Positions 1 through 8,549 of a stretch of 47,812 nt of DNA are shown in pieces (the first letter of the stretch is position 1; every line of letters begins with the position of its first letter). The notes beneath the pieces were generated by a model that was not told the DNA's origin, ran no database searches, and saw only the letters and a program-made list of their open reading frames with translations. Position numbers and translations under genes: made by a program. The stretch comes from a virus, in the IMG/VR virus record IMGVR_UViG_3300009285_000958, positions 1 through 47,812 of that record; one strand, 5' to 3'.

Positions 1-50
1 AGTTCCTTCGCGCCGATGATTGCCGCGATCTGATCTTCAGTGAAGTTCAT
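1..50 (-). CDS. 5' end of a tail-region protein (partial)
   Basis: The gene starts with ATG at 50 and runs off the left edge after about 16 codons (MNFTEDQIAAIIGAKEL). It begins directly after the stop of the tail-fibre-tip gene, so it is probably co-transcribed as the next late gene. Short phage proteins with this kind of N-terminus occur beside tail-fibre genes, but too little is visible to assign a function. Confidence 0.6.
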   Translation of the reverse strand, partial: MNFTEDQIAAIIGAKE

Positions 51-554
51 TTATGCAGTCCTTTTCCAAGCGAATATCACGAAGTACGGCATCAAGTTGT
101 TATGCGCCAATCCGCCGCCAGTAGATGCCGTGGAAATACCGGCAGCTTGAGTCCCGCTCGCGTTGGTATCAATCCCGAATTTCATCGCTCCGCCACCCGC
201 GCTTGAAGGGGCTTGCTCGACGTGGGAGTGAGCTGGAATCATCGTCTCGTCCAGAGTCACCGTTTTCGCGCCGCCGGTTTCTTCAACCGTGTCGAAGTCG
301 GTATCCCCGGAATCCAGACCTACCAGCACGCGGCCAGCGGCGATTGCGGACCAGGTTCCATAACCGAGCAATGTTGCCGGATTGGTGCTGACCACGGCGA
401 TAAAGACCGAACCTATCGGAAAGGCATTTGAGCCCCCGGGAGGGGAGGCCCACGTAAAATCATCCCGAAGGAACTTCGTTCCATCCGGGGTTCCGGTAGC
501 GATTAAGTCGTTTCCGGTCTTGTGAGAAGTGGCGTGAATCGCGTCGTGGCTCAT
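51..554 (-). CDS. Tail fibre tip / baseplate-type receptor-binding protein, 167 aa
   Basis: The product resembles the C-terminal collar-like domain of phage tail fibres. It has a PIGSVFIAVVSTNPATLLGY segment around residues 46-65, a GRVLVGLDSGDTDF strand, a PAHSH motif near residue 108 and the typical ending AHNNLMPYFVIFAWKRTA. In this family the domain forms the distal, often receptor-binding, tip of the fibre. The ATG overlaps the stop of the large fibre gene by four bases (ATGA), so the two are translationally coupled and probably build one fibre. Role is by family resemblance; receptor unknown. Confidence 0.8.
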   Translation of the reverse strand: MSHDAIHATSHKTGNDLIATGTPDGTKFLRDDFTWASPPGGSNAFPIGSVFIAVVSTNPATLLGYGTWSAIAAGRVLVGLDSGDTDFDTVEETGGAKTVTLDETMIPAHSHVEQAPSSAGGGAMKFGIDTNASGTQAAGISTASTGGGLAHNNLMPYFVIFAWKRTA

Positions 555-2440
555 GCGAGTACCACTCCAACCCAGGCTGGCGTCCCACCGTAATCGTAAA
601 TCCAGAGTTTACGCCCGGTGGTATCGTAGACCATCGGGTTGAATCCGGTCTTGACCGTTGGAACGCCGGTCGGAGTCCCGGACATAGTTGGGACTTGAGG
701 GAAGCCAATTGTTGCGGTTGTTGCCGGAGTCGCTACGCCTATGGTTACATCCCCGTCATTCCAGATAGTCATTTTCTCGACTACGCCGACCGTCCCTTGA
801 TTGGCGGTCAGGAACCGGATGACACCACCAATGCCAGAAGTAGTATCAGCAATTGTGCCGATAGAATCGTACTTGATCTGCGCGGCAAGTTCATAGGTGT
901 TCGTCGCGCCGAGATAGCCATAACCGGAGATCGTCAGGAGATCATCACCCGTGGTGATGACCGTGGGGCTGGCGGCCGTGCCGCGAGACTTGCGGGCATT
1001 GAAAAGATAGCCAACTGCATCAGCAGACCCCTTAGAGGCTTGAGCAATCCCGCCCCCAAATCGGATTTGCTCCCCTCCAGCATTGCTGGCTATACCAAAA
1101 TGTCCTGCCGCACCCTCAACCCAAAGACCGCTACCTGACCAATTGCTTGATTGAATAGCTGGAGCAGCGGCAGTTCCATCATTTAGGAACAATGTCTGCG
1201 TACTGCTCCAGCGCATGATTCTAGTGCCCGTCACGTTGGCGCTTAACTGCCCACTCGGATTGGAAAACCCCGTCCCTAAAGCAGAGGCGAAAGAATATGC
1301 GGGTGCAACATTAGTCCCATCGGTTGCCAGAATTTGCGCCGTGGTCGGACTCACGCTGAACACATGTGCCGCTCTTGAATACACAGAAAGCGGCGACATC
1401 GTTGAAGCGGCAAGTGTGGAGAACTTCGCCAGTACCTGATTCGGCACTCCGCTTGTTGAAGTCCCGCCTGTCGCAGCGGCAGATTCCCCGAGTTCAAATG
1501 CAACCTCTGAATTTGTTACCTTCGCCCAGTTCCAGCGCACGTTCCAGTCGGCATTGGCGATACCTGCTTGATCGGCAGTTGCGGCAGTGATGCCATCAAG
1601 TGTCGATGCCCCACCCGCTGGAGCGGCATAGGTACCGTCGCCCCGGAAAAACGTCGTCGTATTGTTCGGCCACTTCGGAACGAAGCCGTGCGCCGTCGCG
1701 GAAGCGTTCGCGGTCGTGATGTCTGTAAGAGAAAGCCCGCCTTCCGGCAATCCGGTTGCATTGGTCAGCGTGGCTGATGAAGGTGTTCCAAGCGCGCCAC
1801 CGGAGACAAGGTTTCCGGATGCGGTCCCTGTTAACGCCCCTGTGAAAGTGGTCGCGCCGACCGTGGTGAAAGTCGCCGCACCTGGAGTCCCGCCACCAAT
1901 CGTGCCCGGTGCTGCGAACGTTGCGCCGCCAAGCGTCGCCGCGTTGACGCCTGTAATATTGGTGCCAACCCCGGCGGAGGGCGTACCCAGGTCCCCACCG
2001 GCATAGAGCATCGTCGCGGCAGCGTCAGGGAAGGTATAGACCCGCGCAACCGTTGGACCGGCTACGGTGAAGTACGCAATCCCCGTGCCGCCATTAGCAG
2101 TCGGCAGTATCCCCGTCACCGCCGCGGACTGCGCGAGATTGACGGCTCCGAATGTCAGTGCAGTACCGCTGCGGCGAAGCACCTGATGGTCGCTCGCCGC
2201 CGCTATACTGGCGTAGTCCGCGATGGCGTTGCCGGTAACACCGAGGATACTGAGAGCGGAACCCTGCGCCAGCGCCGAGAACGCGAGATCGCCACCAGAA
2301 AAGCCAAGGTACGTCGCCAAGTACAACGGCGAAATGTAGCGATTCGTCCCGGCGCCAAACGGCGAACGTTCGACCGGAATTCTGTCCGTGGCTACGGCAG
2401 TTGCGCCGTCGGTCAGATTCGCAATGGTTGCGTCAGCCAA
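551..2440 (-). CDS. Large tail fibre protein, 629 aa
   Basis: A Gly/Ala/Thr/Ser-rich protein built of short beta-type repeats. The N-terminus (MADATIANLTDGATAVATDR) is typical of phage fibre virion-attachment regions. Repeats of the NATGLPEGGLSLTDITTANAS kind around residues 225-245 and a FFRGDGTYAAP motif near 263 are characteristic of fibre shafts. Start: an in-frame stop lies two codons upstream, and the only usable start is TTG at 2440, with GGAG about nine bases before it. It overlaps the fibre-tip gene by ATGA. Inferred to be the trimeric host-recognition fibre. No reverse transcriptase or template repeat for diversification is visible here. Confidence 0.8.
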   Translation of the reverse strand: MADATIANLTDGATAVATDRIPVERSPFGAGTNRYISPLYLATYLGFSGGDLAFSALAQGSALSILGVTGNAIADYASIAAASDHQVLRRSGTALTFGAVNLAQSAAVTGILPTANGGTGIAYFTVAGPTVARVYTFPDAAATMLYAGGDLGTPSAGVGTNITGVNAATLGGATFAAPGTIGGGTPGAATFTTVGATTFTGALTGTASGNLVSGGALGTPSSATLTNATGLPEGGLSLTDITTANASATAHGFVPKWPNNTTTFFRGDGTYAAPAGGASTLDGITAATADQAGIANADWNVRWNWAKVTNSEVAFELGESAAATGGTSTSGVPNQVLAKFSTLAASTMSPLSVYSRAAHVFSVSPTTAQILATDGTNVAPAYSFASALGTGFSNPSGQLSANVTGTRIMRWSSTQTLFLNDGTAAAPAIQSSNWSGSGLWVEGAAGHFGIASNAGGEQIRFGGGIAQASKGSADAVGYLFNARKSRGTAASPTVITTGDDLLTISGYGYLGATNTYELAAQIKYDSIGTIADTTSGIGGVIRFLTANQGTVGVVEKMTIWNDGDVTIGVATPATTATIGFPQVPTMSGTPTGVPTVKTGFNPMVYDTTGRKLWIYDYGGTPAWVGVVLA

Positions 2441-2443
2441 AAC

Positions 2444-2626
2444 TCATACTCCGTTAGTCAACGCCTGCTCGACAGACCATCCGTATGCGTCGATGCGCTG
2501 CCTGATTGTTGTGCTTCTCAATCCAGTAGCCATTGCCCACTCAGCCACGGTTTTAGTATTCCCGTGCAATGACAGTTTCCTACCGATAAATAAAGCGGAA
2601 CACGTCGCACAAATTTTGTGTGCCAT
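2444..2626 (-). CDS. Small zinc-finger/HTH protein, possible homing-endonuclease remnant, 60 aa
   Basis: The N-terminus has a CATC pair (Cys6, Cys9), then a segment around residues 22-58 (TVAEWAMATGL, TIRQRI, YGWSVEQALT). Such segments occur as DNA-binding modules in phage HNH or AP2-type homing endonucleases and also stand alone. No nuclease motif is present, so this is either a free-standing DNA-binding module or a decayed mobile nuclease lodged between fibre genes. Its start overlaps the preceding stop (TAATG). Confidence 0.55.
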   Translation of the reverse strand: MAHKICATCSALFIGRKLSLHGNTKTVAEWAMATGLRSTTIRQRIDAYGWSVEQALTNGV

Positions 2627-2760
2627 TACGGGATCAGGAGCACGCTGGCCCCGTCGCCTTGCAGAAGATTGCTGGTTCCGTCACCTAGCAGAATGTTGTC
2701 CACACCAGCACCGGCCGCCGCTCCGCCGGCGCCCAACAACAAAAGGTCTTTGCTGGCCAC
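2626..2760 (-). CDS. Short Gly-rich fibre-region peptide, 44 aa
   Basis: A 44-residue frame opening with GTG at 2760 and ending TAATG-coupled to the next gene. It contains a repeated pattern, NILLGDGTSNLL followed by LLQGDGASVLL, a beta-repeat style seen in short peptides next to phage fibre genes. It lies two bases after the stop of the preceding structural gene in an otherwise gapless run. Function unknown; a small structural adaptor is an inference from context. Confidence 0.5.
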   Translation of the reverse strand: MASKDLLLLGAGGAAAGAGVDNILLGDGTSNLLQGDGASVLLIP

Positions 2761-2762
2761 GA

Positions 2763-3092
2763 TCAGACTCCCTTATATCCGACGGCAGAGACTTTCATAG
2801 TCGTAACGCCAGCCACGGCGGCGAAGTTCAACGCCGTGTTGGCGCTCAACTTTAACGGGCTCTCCGACAAATCAACCACGGCGCCACCTGTCGCAGGCGC
2901 GGGGATAGTCAACTTGATCGTCGTGCCGTCCTTGATATCGACTTCAGTGCTGGTCCCGGACGAGTTGGACACGATCAGCGTAGTGACGTAGATCCGGACT
3001 CCGACGCCCTGGGCGGCGATGAGCGCCGTGTCGTTCGTGGTGGTCGCCGTATTGCGACCATCCAGCAACACGGATTCACGATCCGGCTGCAT
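2763..3092 (-). CDS. Minor structural protein (fibre/neck region), 109 aa
   Basis: A predicted beta-rich protein with RIYVTTLIVSNSSGTSTEVD (about residues 33-52), IKDGTTIKLTIPAP and a final NFAAVAGVTTMKVSAVGYKG. Alternating hydrophobic strands without enzymatic motifs are typical of small phage structural proteins encoded among tail genes. It sits three bases after the coiled-coil gene. Assignment as a virion component rests on this pattern and position; no specific place in the particle can be given. Confidence 0.6.
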   Translation of the reverse strand: MQPDRESVLLDGRNTATTTNDTALIAAQGVGVRIYVTTLIVSNSSGTSTEVDIKDGTTIKLTIPAPATGGAVVDLSESPLKLSANTALNFAAVAGVTTMKVSAVGYKGV

Positions 3093-3095
3093 GGA

Positions 3096-3680
3096 CTACC
3101 CCTTGATCCCGAGCTTTTCCCTCGCCTCGGCAAGCACGGCATTGATGCGATTGAGTTCGCCCTTGGCTGCGACGATGGCATCTTCCATGACCTTCAGCGC
3201 CGCGCGCTGGGTCAGGGCAGCCAAAGCCGCCTTGGCCGCTTCGGAAGCTGCTGAATCGCGCGCTGCCTGCGCTCGAGCATTGACATCGGCAAGCGCGGCT
3301 CGACCAGTCTCCGCCACCGCCATGGCCGACCGCTCGGCTTGGTCGATGATGCCCTGCGCCTTCACGGAAGCCTCGCCGGCAATGCGCTCGGCCTCCTGGT
3401 TGGCGTCCTTGATCGCCTGCTTGACCTTCGCCGCGGCTTCCTCGGCGGCTAACTTTCCGGCGGCGCGAGCCGTGGCAAGGTCGGCCAAGATACCGTCGAG
3501 CTTTGCGTGTTCCTCGGCGCACATCTTTTTCAACTCCCCCGACCGCTTTTCAGCCGCGGCCGTGTCATCCTCGATGGTCGCCATCTTCTTCAAAGCGGCC
3601 ATCATTTCAGCAAGCCCTTCGGCATCACCGGCAAGCTCAGTGAGCCGTGTGATCCTGGAAATCTGGTCTTTCATGCTCAT
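3096..3680 (-). CDS. Ala-rich coiled-coil structural protein, 194 aa
   Basis: Almost entirely helical and Ala/Glu/Lys-rich from residue 20 to 185, with heptad-like stretches (AAEEAAAKVKQAIKDANQEA near 78-97) and no cysteine-rich or catalytic motif. It begins at the TGATG junction with the preceding structural gene, with a GGAG Shine-Dalgarno. Long coiled coils among tail genes often act as adaptors or fibre stalks. No family is recognised. Confidence 0.55.
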   Translation of the reverse strand: MSMKDQISRITRLTELAGDAEGLAEMMAALKKMATIEDDTAAAEKRSGELKKMCAEEHAKLDGILADLATARAAGKLAAEEAAAKVKQAIKDANQEAERIAGEASVKAQGIIDQAERSAMAVAETGRAALADVNARAQAARDSAASEAAKAALAALTQRAALKVMEDAIVAAKGELNRINAVLAEAREKLGIKG

Positions 3681-4306
3681 CAGTGGCTCCTTGCCTGCGA
3701 GACCTGCATGGCGATCGTGGCGTCGTTCGCGTAGGAATTGACCTTCAGCCTGACCCCGCCCGTCGGTGCTGTGTAGGCCGTTGTGCCGTCCGCCGTCTGC
3801 GTCGCCAGGCCCCCGGCCACCCAGTTTGGCGTCTGTGCCGGCGTCGCCGTCAGGCGCTCAAAGCACTTCTGCACCGTGTAGTCGATGGTGCCGCTGAGAT
3901 CGACGGCAATGCTGGTGTCTGGCTCGTATAGATCAATGGCCAAGACAAAACCTATCTCGTCGGCCGCCCCGACTTCGACATCGGTGCCAACGGCGGCATC
4001 CGCAGCGATCTGCGTGACGGTCTTGAAATACTTCGTCGTCGCCACAACACCAGCGTTCACCCCGGTAATGGTGTCGGTCTGAGCTTTCCCCCACTGGTCG
4101 GTCCCGGTCACGGTGAAGATAACGGCGGCAATATCACCTGCGCTGTAAGCCTCGATCGCGTATGGATAGCCAAGAGTCACGGCGCCGCCCGAGGCAAGCG
4201 CCCCGGTGATGGTCAGGTCCGCCGCACCGGCAGTTTGCTGCGCCAGGCTGATGCCGTCTCTGTCAATCGTGGCCGGCGTTATGGCGATTCGTTTTGGTTT
4301 TTGCAT
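3680..4306 (-). CDS. Virion structural protein of unknown position, 208 aa
   Basis: A beta-rich, Ala/Thr/Gly-rich protein with a central VIFTVTGTDQWGKAQTDTIT segment (about residues 84-103) resembling immunoglobulin-like or jelly-roll strands of phage decoration and tail proteins. I chose the ATG at 4306 over 4312 because GGGAGA lies about seven bases upstream of it, whereas 4312 almost touches that box. It follows a hairpin that separates it from the tailspike gene and is coupled to the coiled-coil gene. Function inferred from context only. Confidence 0.55.
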   Translation of the reverse strand: MQKPKRIAITPATIDRDGISLAQQTAGAADLTITGALASGGAVTLGYPYAIEAYSAGDIAAVIFTVTGTDQWGKAQTDTITGVNAGVVATTKYFKTVTQIAADAAVGTDVEVGAADEIGFVLAIDLYEPDTSIAVDLSGTIDYTVQKCFERLTATPAQTPNWVAGGLATQTADGTTAYTAPTGGVRLKVNSYANDATIAMQVSQARSH

Positions 4307-4322
4307 ATCCATTCTCCCAATC

Positions 4323-4346
4323 CCTCCGGGCCGTCAAGCCCGGAGG
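4323..4346 (-). promoter_or_regulatory. Perfect intercistronic hairpin, 9-bp stem
   Basis: CCTCCGGGC and GCCCGGAGG are separated by six bases, forming a perfect 9-bp GC-rich stem between the tailspike stop and the next gene's Shine-Dalgarno. No T-run follows on either strand, so it is more likely an mRNA-stabilising or partial-attenuation hairpin than a classical terminator. Confidence 0.55.
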
Positions 4347-4366
4347 TATTACGGTTGATGGGAGGG

Positions 4367-6025
4367 TTAGGCTGCCGCCGTCACAACGGCACTCGGGCTC
4401 AACGGCTCGTAGGTCATGTACCACTTGATGACCCCGGTATTAGACGCGGACGTAAGGAAGTTGATGTTGCCGATCGGGACAATCCACTCGGCTTGAGCAG
4501 CCGTTGCGCTGCCCAAGTCAAGAATTGCCGCCCCCACGGTTACCGGCGTCAAAACACCAGTCGCCCCGACAAAGTGATACATCGTCCCCGCGGCATCGTC
4601 GACGATTGATACCGTGGTTGACAGCGCCACAGTACCGGCTGGCTCCGTCACGGTGGCCTGCAGCGTGCCGTTGGAGGCAACAGCTCCAATGACGGTCGTG
4701 ACAATGCCGATGATGCTCTTGACGCGGATCGGACCCCCGGTAATCGTGAACAATGCATCTGCCGTGCCAACCACCGTACCATCGGTTTTCTCGATGGTCC
4801 TGATGGTGCTGTTCATCAATCCCTTCACGTAGCCAACCAGCGAGCGTGTCGTGCCAACCGTCACCTGTGCGGCGTCTTCCTTGTTGCCGACAACCTCGTT
4901 GATCTGCGCGTTTGCCGTGGCATCCGCAGCCGGTACATCGTGAAACTCATCCACAACGGCCAACTCCGTCACCAATTGCTTGGCATAGGCCATGACAGAT
5001 TCGGTTGCGCTGACGGCACCAGCGGCGGCGGCATCGGTCTTGCGGCCAATGACATCGCGCATCGTGGTATCGGCGGTTCCATCCACGGTCGGAACATCGA
5101 AGTAGCCGTCGATGACATCAATCTTGGCTTCGACATCGCCGGCCAGTTGCGTGCCGATCTTCTCACCAGCCGTCGCATCGGTTCCTGAGCCGTAGCACTC
5201 GAAGAACTCCATGTCGTTGTTGGCGGTCAGGTAGGTCGTACCCGAGGCGACACGGATATGGACATTGCGCATCGAGCCAGTCGAAGTCGCGGAAAGGAAA
5301 ATCCCGACCGTCGGTGAGGCGCTGGTATTGTTGATCCTGACGTTCTCCACCAAGGCATTGACCCAGGCCGTGCCGTTCTCGATAGGCCCTGTGGCGAAGT
5401 CACCGAAGATGTCGATGTTGCGCAGGACCACGTCGTTGGCGGCAGCGACTTGAATCTGCGACTGCTTCTGCGTGCCGGTGGTTGACGGAACGAAACGCCA
5501 GCCGTCGATCGTCATACGATCCGCGGCGGCATCGGCCACGATGCAGTCGATCGTCCCCATTGCTGGGGCGTCACGCCATTCTCCGTTGATGATGGTGAAG
5601 TCCGCGGCATTGACATCAATCGGCCCCGTCAGGGCGTCGATACCGGCCACGAAGAGCGGGTTGACGAGCGTGATACCCGCCGCGTCGATGTCCATGTCGG
5701 CACCGGCTGCGGTCGTGAAAGTGATCTGCGCGCGATTCGCGCCGTTCCCGTGGAAGTAAATGGTAACGCCAGCCACGTCCAGGTCGAGCCCGGCAATAGC
5801 CGCCACGGTTTCAACGTGCCCTGCCTTGCAGTGAATTTGGTCGCCGGCTACGACCTTTCCGCTGTTGGTTGCGATCTCGATGGAATCCCAGGGACGCTTG
5901 AACGTGCCGTCGCCCTGGTTCGAGCCCTCGCTGTCAACCCACCAGGCGCTCTTGCTGTACGTGTTGAGAACCGGGAGGCCGGCGACAACGAGGTCTTTGA
6001 TGCGATTTGGATACGTGCTTGACAT
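4367..6025 (-). CDS. Right-handed beta-helix tailspike-like protein, 552 aa
   Basis: The N-terminal half shows a parallel beta-helix pattern: a GDQIHCKAGHVETVAA segment near residues 61-76, then rungs such as GVTIYFHGNGANRAQITF and DRMTIDGWRF, with short Asp/Asn-rich turns through about residue 260. The C-terminal half has repeated linkers (DVIGRKTDAAAAG near 325; EVVGNKEDAAQVT near 378), then a beta-rich tail. Phage proteins of this type are tailspikes or capsid-surface fibres, some degrading polysaccharide. No catalytic residues can be named from sequence alone. A strong AAAAGGAG box precedes the ATG. It is the first gene after the post-capsid terminator region. Confidence 0.65.
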   Translation of the reverse strand: MSSTYPNRIKDLVVAGLPVLNTYSKSAWWVDSEGSNQGDGTFKRPWDSIEIATNSGKVVAGDQIHCKAGHVETVAAIAGLDLDVAGVTIYFHGNGANRAQITFTTAAGADMDIDAAGITLVNPLFVAGIDALTGPIDVNAADFTIINGEWRDAPAMGTIDCIVADAAADRMTIDGWRFVPSTTGTQKQSQIQVAAANDVVLRNIDIFGDFATGPIENGTAWVNALVENVRINNTSASPTVGIFLSATSTGSMRNVHIRVASGTTYLTANNDMEFFECYGSGTDATAGEKIGTQLAGDVEAKIDVIDGYFDVPTVDGTADTTMRDVIGRKTDAAAAGAVSATESVMAYAKQLVTELAVVDEFHDVPAADATANAQINEVVGNKEDAAQVTVGTTRSLVGYVKGLMNSTIRTIEKTDGTVVGTADALFTITGGPIRVKSIIGIVTTVIGAVASNGTLQATVTEPAGTVALSTTVSIVDDAAGTMYHFVGATGVLTPVTVGAAILDLGSATAAQAEWIVPIGNINFLTSASNTGVIKWYMTYEPLSPSAVVTAAA

Positions 6026-6266
6026 TTGAATCTCCTTTTAGAACCCGGCTAGGGTCGTTATTACACGAAACGTCTAAATCGTTCGCTTCTCACAACAAGA
6101 ACCCCCTCGATTGCATAAAACTTATCGGATCGAGAGCGTGCTTTTTTTGATTGAAGGTCACTTGCAATCGAGATGCAGTCCTACATACTTCGTGTTGCAT
6201 AAGCCGCCCAAGCGGAAGGTAAAAACGGGAACCCCATTGCTGAGATTCCCGTTTAATTACAGTTGC
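6026..6266. other. Noncoding, fold-back-rich spacer between capsid and tailspike genes
   Basis: A 241-base AT-richer gap without a credible gene. It contains the capsid terminator (6221-6254), a 10-bp perfect inverted repeat CTCGATTGCA (6106-6115) / TGCAATCGAG (6163-6172) and a 7-bp outer pair ACACGAA (near 6063) / TTCGTGT (near 6189). A T7 run lies at 6142-6148. Transcription must restart or be antiterminated here for the tail genes. I see no strong promoter match. Confidence 0.6.
6221..6254 (-). terminator. Rho-independent terminator after the major capsid gene
   Basis: On the minus strand, AAACGGGAA pairs perfectly with TTCCCGTTT across a 14-base loop, and the 3' arm runs into TTTTT. The stem starts 12 bases beyond the capsid stop codon. 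This is the clearest intrinsic terminator in the window and probably raises capsid transcript level relative to the tail genes. Confidence 0.85.
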
Positions 6267-7181
6267 TTACCCGCCTCCTTCGCTTCCGAAGGCACCAAAA
6301 GCGTCCGACCAACCGTTGATGTACCTTTCTCTGGATCTGTAACGCATATTGCCGCTCTCGAAGTCACCCTCGACCTTGGAGCTAATCGTCTTGCGGACGA
6401 TGTGCTTCAGGCCATCGGGGCAGTCCGTGATGACGAACCACGCATCGGCGTCGGTCAGGTTGCGATCGACGCAGATCCCTTGCGGGAACATGCCGAGGTC
6501 CTTCATGGCGTTGAGGTCGTTCTCCGCGGAGTCCGAGCGCAGGTCGCTGTACATCGTGCGTTGCGCGACGAACTTGTTGGCGGGCGCCACGACGACGCAT
6601 TTTTCCGTCAGCGGCATCGGGAGACCCCGATAGTCTTCCGCCTGGGAAATCTGAATCGACAGGTCCTCGAGCGACGTTTCCGAGAAATCGGCAGGCGTCG
6701 CCAGCGTGTTCGAGCGTGAAGCCCCACCAAACCCGGGGTGCGCCGTCGAGAAGAGCGCGACGCCATCGCCGCCGAGGAAACTGGCGGAAAACCCGTTGTT
6801 GAGGACGTTCGCGCACTTGATGGCCTTGGTCTGCTTCATTGACCTGGCTTGGGCGCGCGAGAGCTTGCGGCCAATCGAGCCGTAGAGATTGTCTTCTTCG
6901 GCTTCCTCGGTGATCGCAAAGGCAAGCGCGATCGTCTCGAAGAGGTAGCGCGCCGTGTAGACTTCGGACGCCGAGTCGTAGTTCACCGCCTGACCCTCGC
7001 CCTTCACCGACGCCAACCCGAACCCGGACATCATCACGTCCTCGACGTAAGCCTTCTGGCTTTCCGTCTCGACCGTGAGATACTTCCGCCAGGGTTCCGC
7101 GATGCCCTTGTACTCCAGACCAAAGACCGCGTTCAGACCTTCCTGAAGCTGCTTCTTGAATTGTGCTCTGTTCATGGCCAT
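6267..7181 (-). CDS. Major capsid protein (Mu gpT-like HK97 fold), 304 aa
   Basis: The length and motif order match the Mu gpT-like major head protein family. Visible features are LFSTAHPGFGG near residue 142, FSETSLEDLSIQISQAEDYR near 164-183, LTEKCVVVAPANKFVAQR, ITDCPDGLKHIVR near 260 and the hallmark C-terminus RYRSRERYINGWSDAFGAFG. Such proteins form the icosahedral shell. It is preceded by decoration and scaffold genes in the usual order and followed by a strong terminator. I keep ATG 7181; an ATG two codons in is an alternative. Confidence 0.92.
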   Translation of the reverse strand: MAMNRAQFKKQLQEGLNAVFGLEYKGIAEPWRKYLTVETESQKAYVEDVMMSGFGLASVKGEGQAVNYDSASEVYTARYLFETIALAFAITEEAEEDNLYGSIGRKLSRAQARSMKQTKAIKCANVLNNGFSASFLGGDGVALFSTAHPGFGGASRSNTLATPADFSETSLEDLSIQISQAEDYRGLPMPLTEKCVVVAPANKFVAQRTMYSDLRSDSAENDLNAMKDLGMFPQGICVDRNLTDADAWFVITDCPDGLKHIVRKTISSKVEGDFESGNMRYRSRERYINGWSDAFGAFGSEGGG

Positions 7182-7183
7182 GG

Positions 7184-7741
7184 TCAGATCCCCTGTACCA
7201 GTGAGATCGCCATCTTTGCTTCAACCTTGGCGTTCACACCTACCGCGTTGCCCGGAATATCGACGAGTCCGAGAACCATCCACACACCAGAGGTCGTGTC
7301 GCTCAGATCGAGTTCCATGCCCGACTGACCCGTGGTCGTGTTGCCCGAGTGGTCCAGCTCGATGTCGTAGGCAACCCCGTGATTGGTCGCTTCGACGTAA
7401 GCCGTGCCAGTGTCGGTCTGGACGCTGTAGACAATCCCAGCGTCGTCGTAAACCCAGCACACCGGATCCATGTCACCGAGCGTCGCCTGCGACGCCGGGT
7501 AGTGCCTGCTGAAAACAACTGAGCCATCGGACGCGAGGTATTGACACCCCGCGAAGACCCCCAGGATCACGGCATCACCATCAGCAGCCTGTGTGACGTA
7601 TCCCGAAGCAAAGGTCACTGCATCGCCGGTGAAGATTCCCGTGCTGTACCCGTTGTCGATCTTGTACGGGTTCGCGCGGATCACACCACCGCCGGAGTGT
7701 CGCAGGGGCGTAAATCCTGACGGTCTGTCAGCATTTGCCAT
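7184..7741 (-). CDS. Putative capsid decoration/cement protein, 185 aa
   Basis: The N-terminus MANADRPSGFTPLRH belongs to a widespread phage family encoded immediately upstream of major capsid genes. The body is beta-rich (GIFTGDAVTFASGYVTQAAD near 36-55, VILGVFAGCQYLA near 58), consistent with a jelly-roll cement protein. AAGGAG precedes the ATG, and the stop is two bases from the capsid start. Cementing on the shell is inferred from position and related phages; the sequence itself shows only the family pattern. Confidence 0.7.
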   Translation of the reverse strand: MANADRPSGFTPLRHSGGGVIRANPYKIDNGYSTGIFTGDAVTFASGYVTQAADGDAVILGVFAGCQYLASDGSVVFSRHYPASQATLGDMDPVCWVYDDAGIVYSVQTDTGTAYVEATNHGVAYDIELDHSGNTTTGQSGMELDLSDTTSGVWMVLGLVDIPGNAVGVNAKVEAKMAISLVQGI

Positions 7742-7961
7742 TGGACTTCTCCTTCAAAAGCGTTTGGGATCGCGCGCAAACTGCGCCCGGCAGAAATGCC
7801 GGGCAGTGTTCTCGTATTGCGCTTTTGCTCCGAATGGAGCCGCCCTCGCGCCGACCGGCCGAGGTGATGTCGGGCTGTTACCCCGCCCGCACGGGTTACA
7901 GAAACTTCGCTTGCGACCCGGAGCGTATCACACTTCCGGGCCTTGACGCAAGCGCTTTATT
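7742..7961 (-). promoter_or_regulatory. Noncoding leader of the capsid genes with a strong hairpin
   Basis: A 220-base gap between the scaffold-associated gene and the decoration gene, without a credible ORF. GCCCGGC (7785-7791) and GCCGGGC (7798-7804) form a perfect 7-bp stem with a six-base loop, 43 bases before the decoration start. No T-run follows, so an mRNA-processing or stabilising hairpin is more likely than a terminator. I found no convincing -35/-10 pair. Confidence 0.5.
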
Positions 7962-8549
7962 TCAGTCCGCTTTCGCCCCCTCTTCCTGCTGGACCCTGAC
8001 CTCCCTGACCGGGATGGTCCGCGAGGACTTCTGGATCTCTCCAAAGCCGGGCCCCTGATTGGCCTTGTTGGCCCGCTGCAGGTCGGCGTCGATCGCCTTC
8101 ACCTTCTTGTCGGTCTGCTCGCGGATGAACCGCTTGCGCTGGTCGTTGTTCTTCACCGGCAACTCGCAAAGCAGCATGCCCTCGACCCCAATGAACCCGG
8201 CGAACCTGCCGTGCCCGATCTTGGCCGTCTGGTAACTCGATGGCACCGTGTCCGCCGCTCTTGGCTGCCAGCCCTCGCGGAACTTGCGGGAAATGTTGAC
8301 CGCATCGTCCTTGCCCTTGACGCCCATCCGAATCCAGCGCTGCACATAGCCGGGTCGCGGCTTGGGCGCCACCAGAGACCCCCCCTGAACCCACGGCGTA
8401 CTTTCGGTGTCGTGGACCACTGCGGTCCCCCGCTGACCCTGCGCCCTGGTTTCGTGCGCGTTGACCACCCCACGGCGCGCAGCCCCCATTTCCCGCAGCC
8501 GCTGGTCGTTCGCCAACTGCTTCGCGGTCCTGCCCGTTGATTTATTCAT
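7962..8549 (-). CDS. Conserved head-region phage protein, 195 aa
   Basis: A basic protein with a conserved central PGYVQRWIRMGVKGKDDAVN segment (about residues 66-85), then FREGWQPR near 91 and a FAGFIGVEGMLLCELP strand near 118. The C-terminus is helical and charged. Proteins with this PGYVQRW signature are encoded between scaffold and capsid genes in other phages, with unknown function. Start ATG 8549 overlaps the scaffold stop by eight bases. A head-assembly role is inferred from position. Confidence 0.65.
   Translation of the reverse strand: MNKSTGRTAKQLANDQRLREMGAARRGVVNAHETRAQGQRGTAVVHDTESTPWVQGGSLVAPKPRPGYVQRWIRMGVKGKDDAVNISRKFREGWQPRAADTVPSSYQTAKIGHGRFAGFIGVEGMLLCELPVKNNDQRKRFIREQTDKKVKAIDADLQRANKANQGPGFGEIQKSSRTIPVREVRVQQEEGAKAD

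Noticed and set aside
1-2440. Diversity-generating retroelement target in the tail fibre
   Set aside because: No reverse transcriptase, template repeat copy or adenine-mutated variable repeat was seen in the window.
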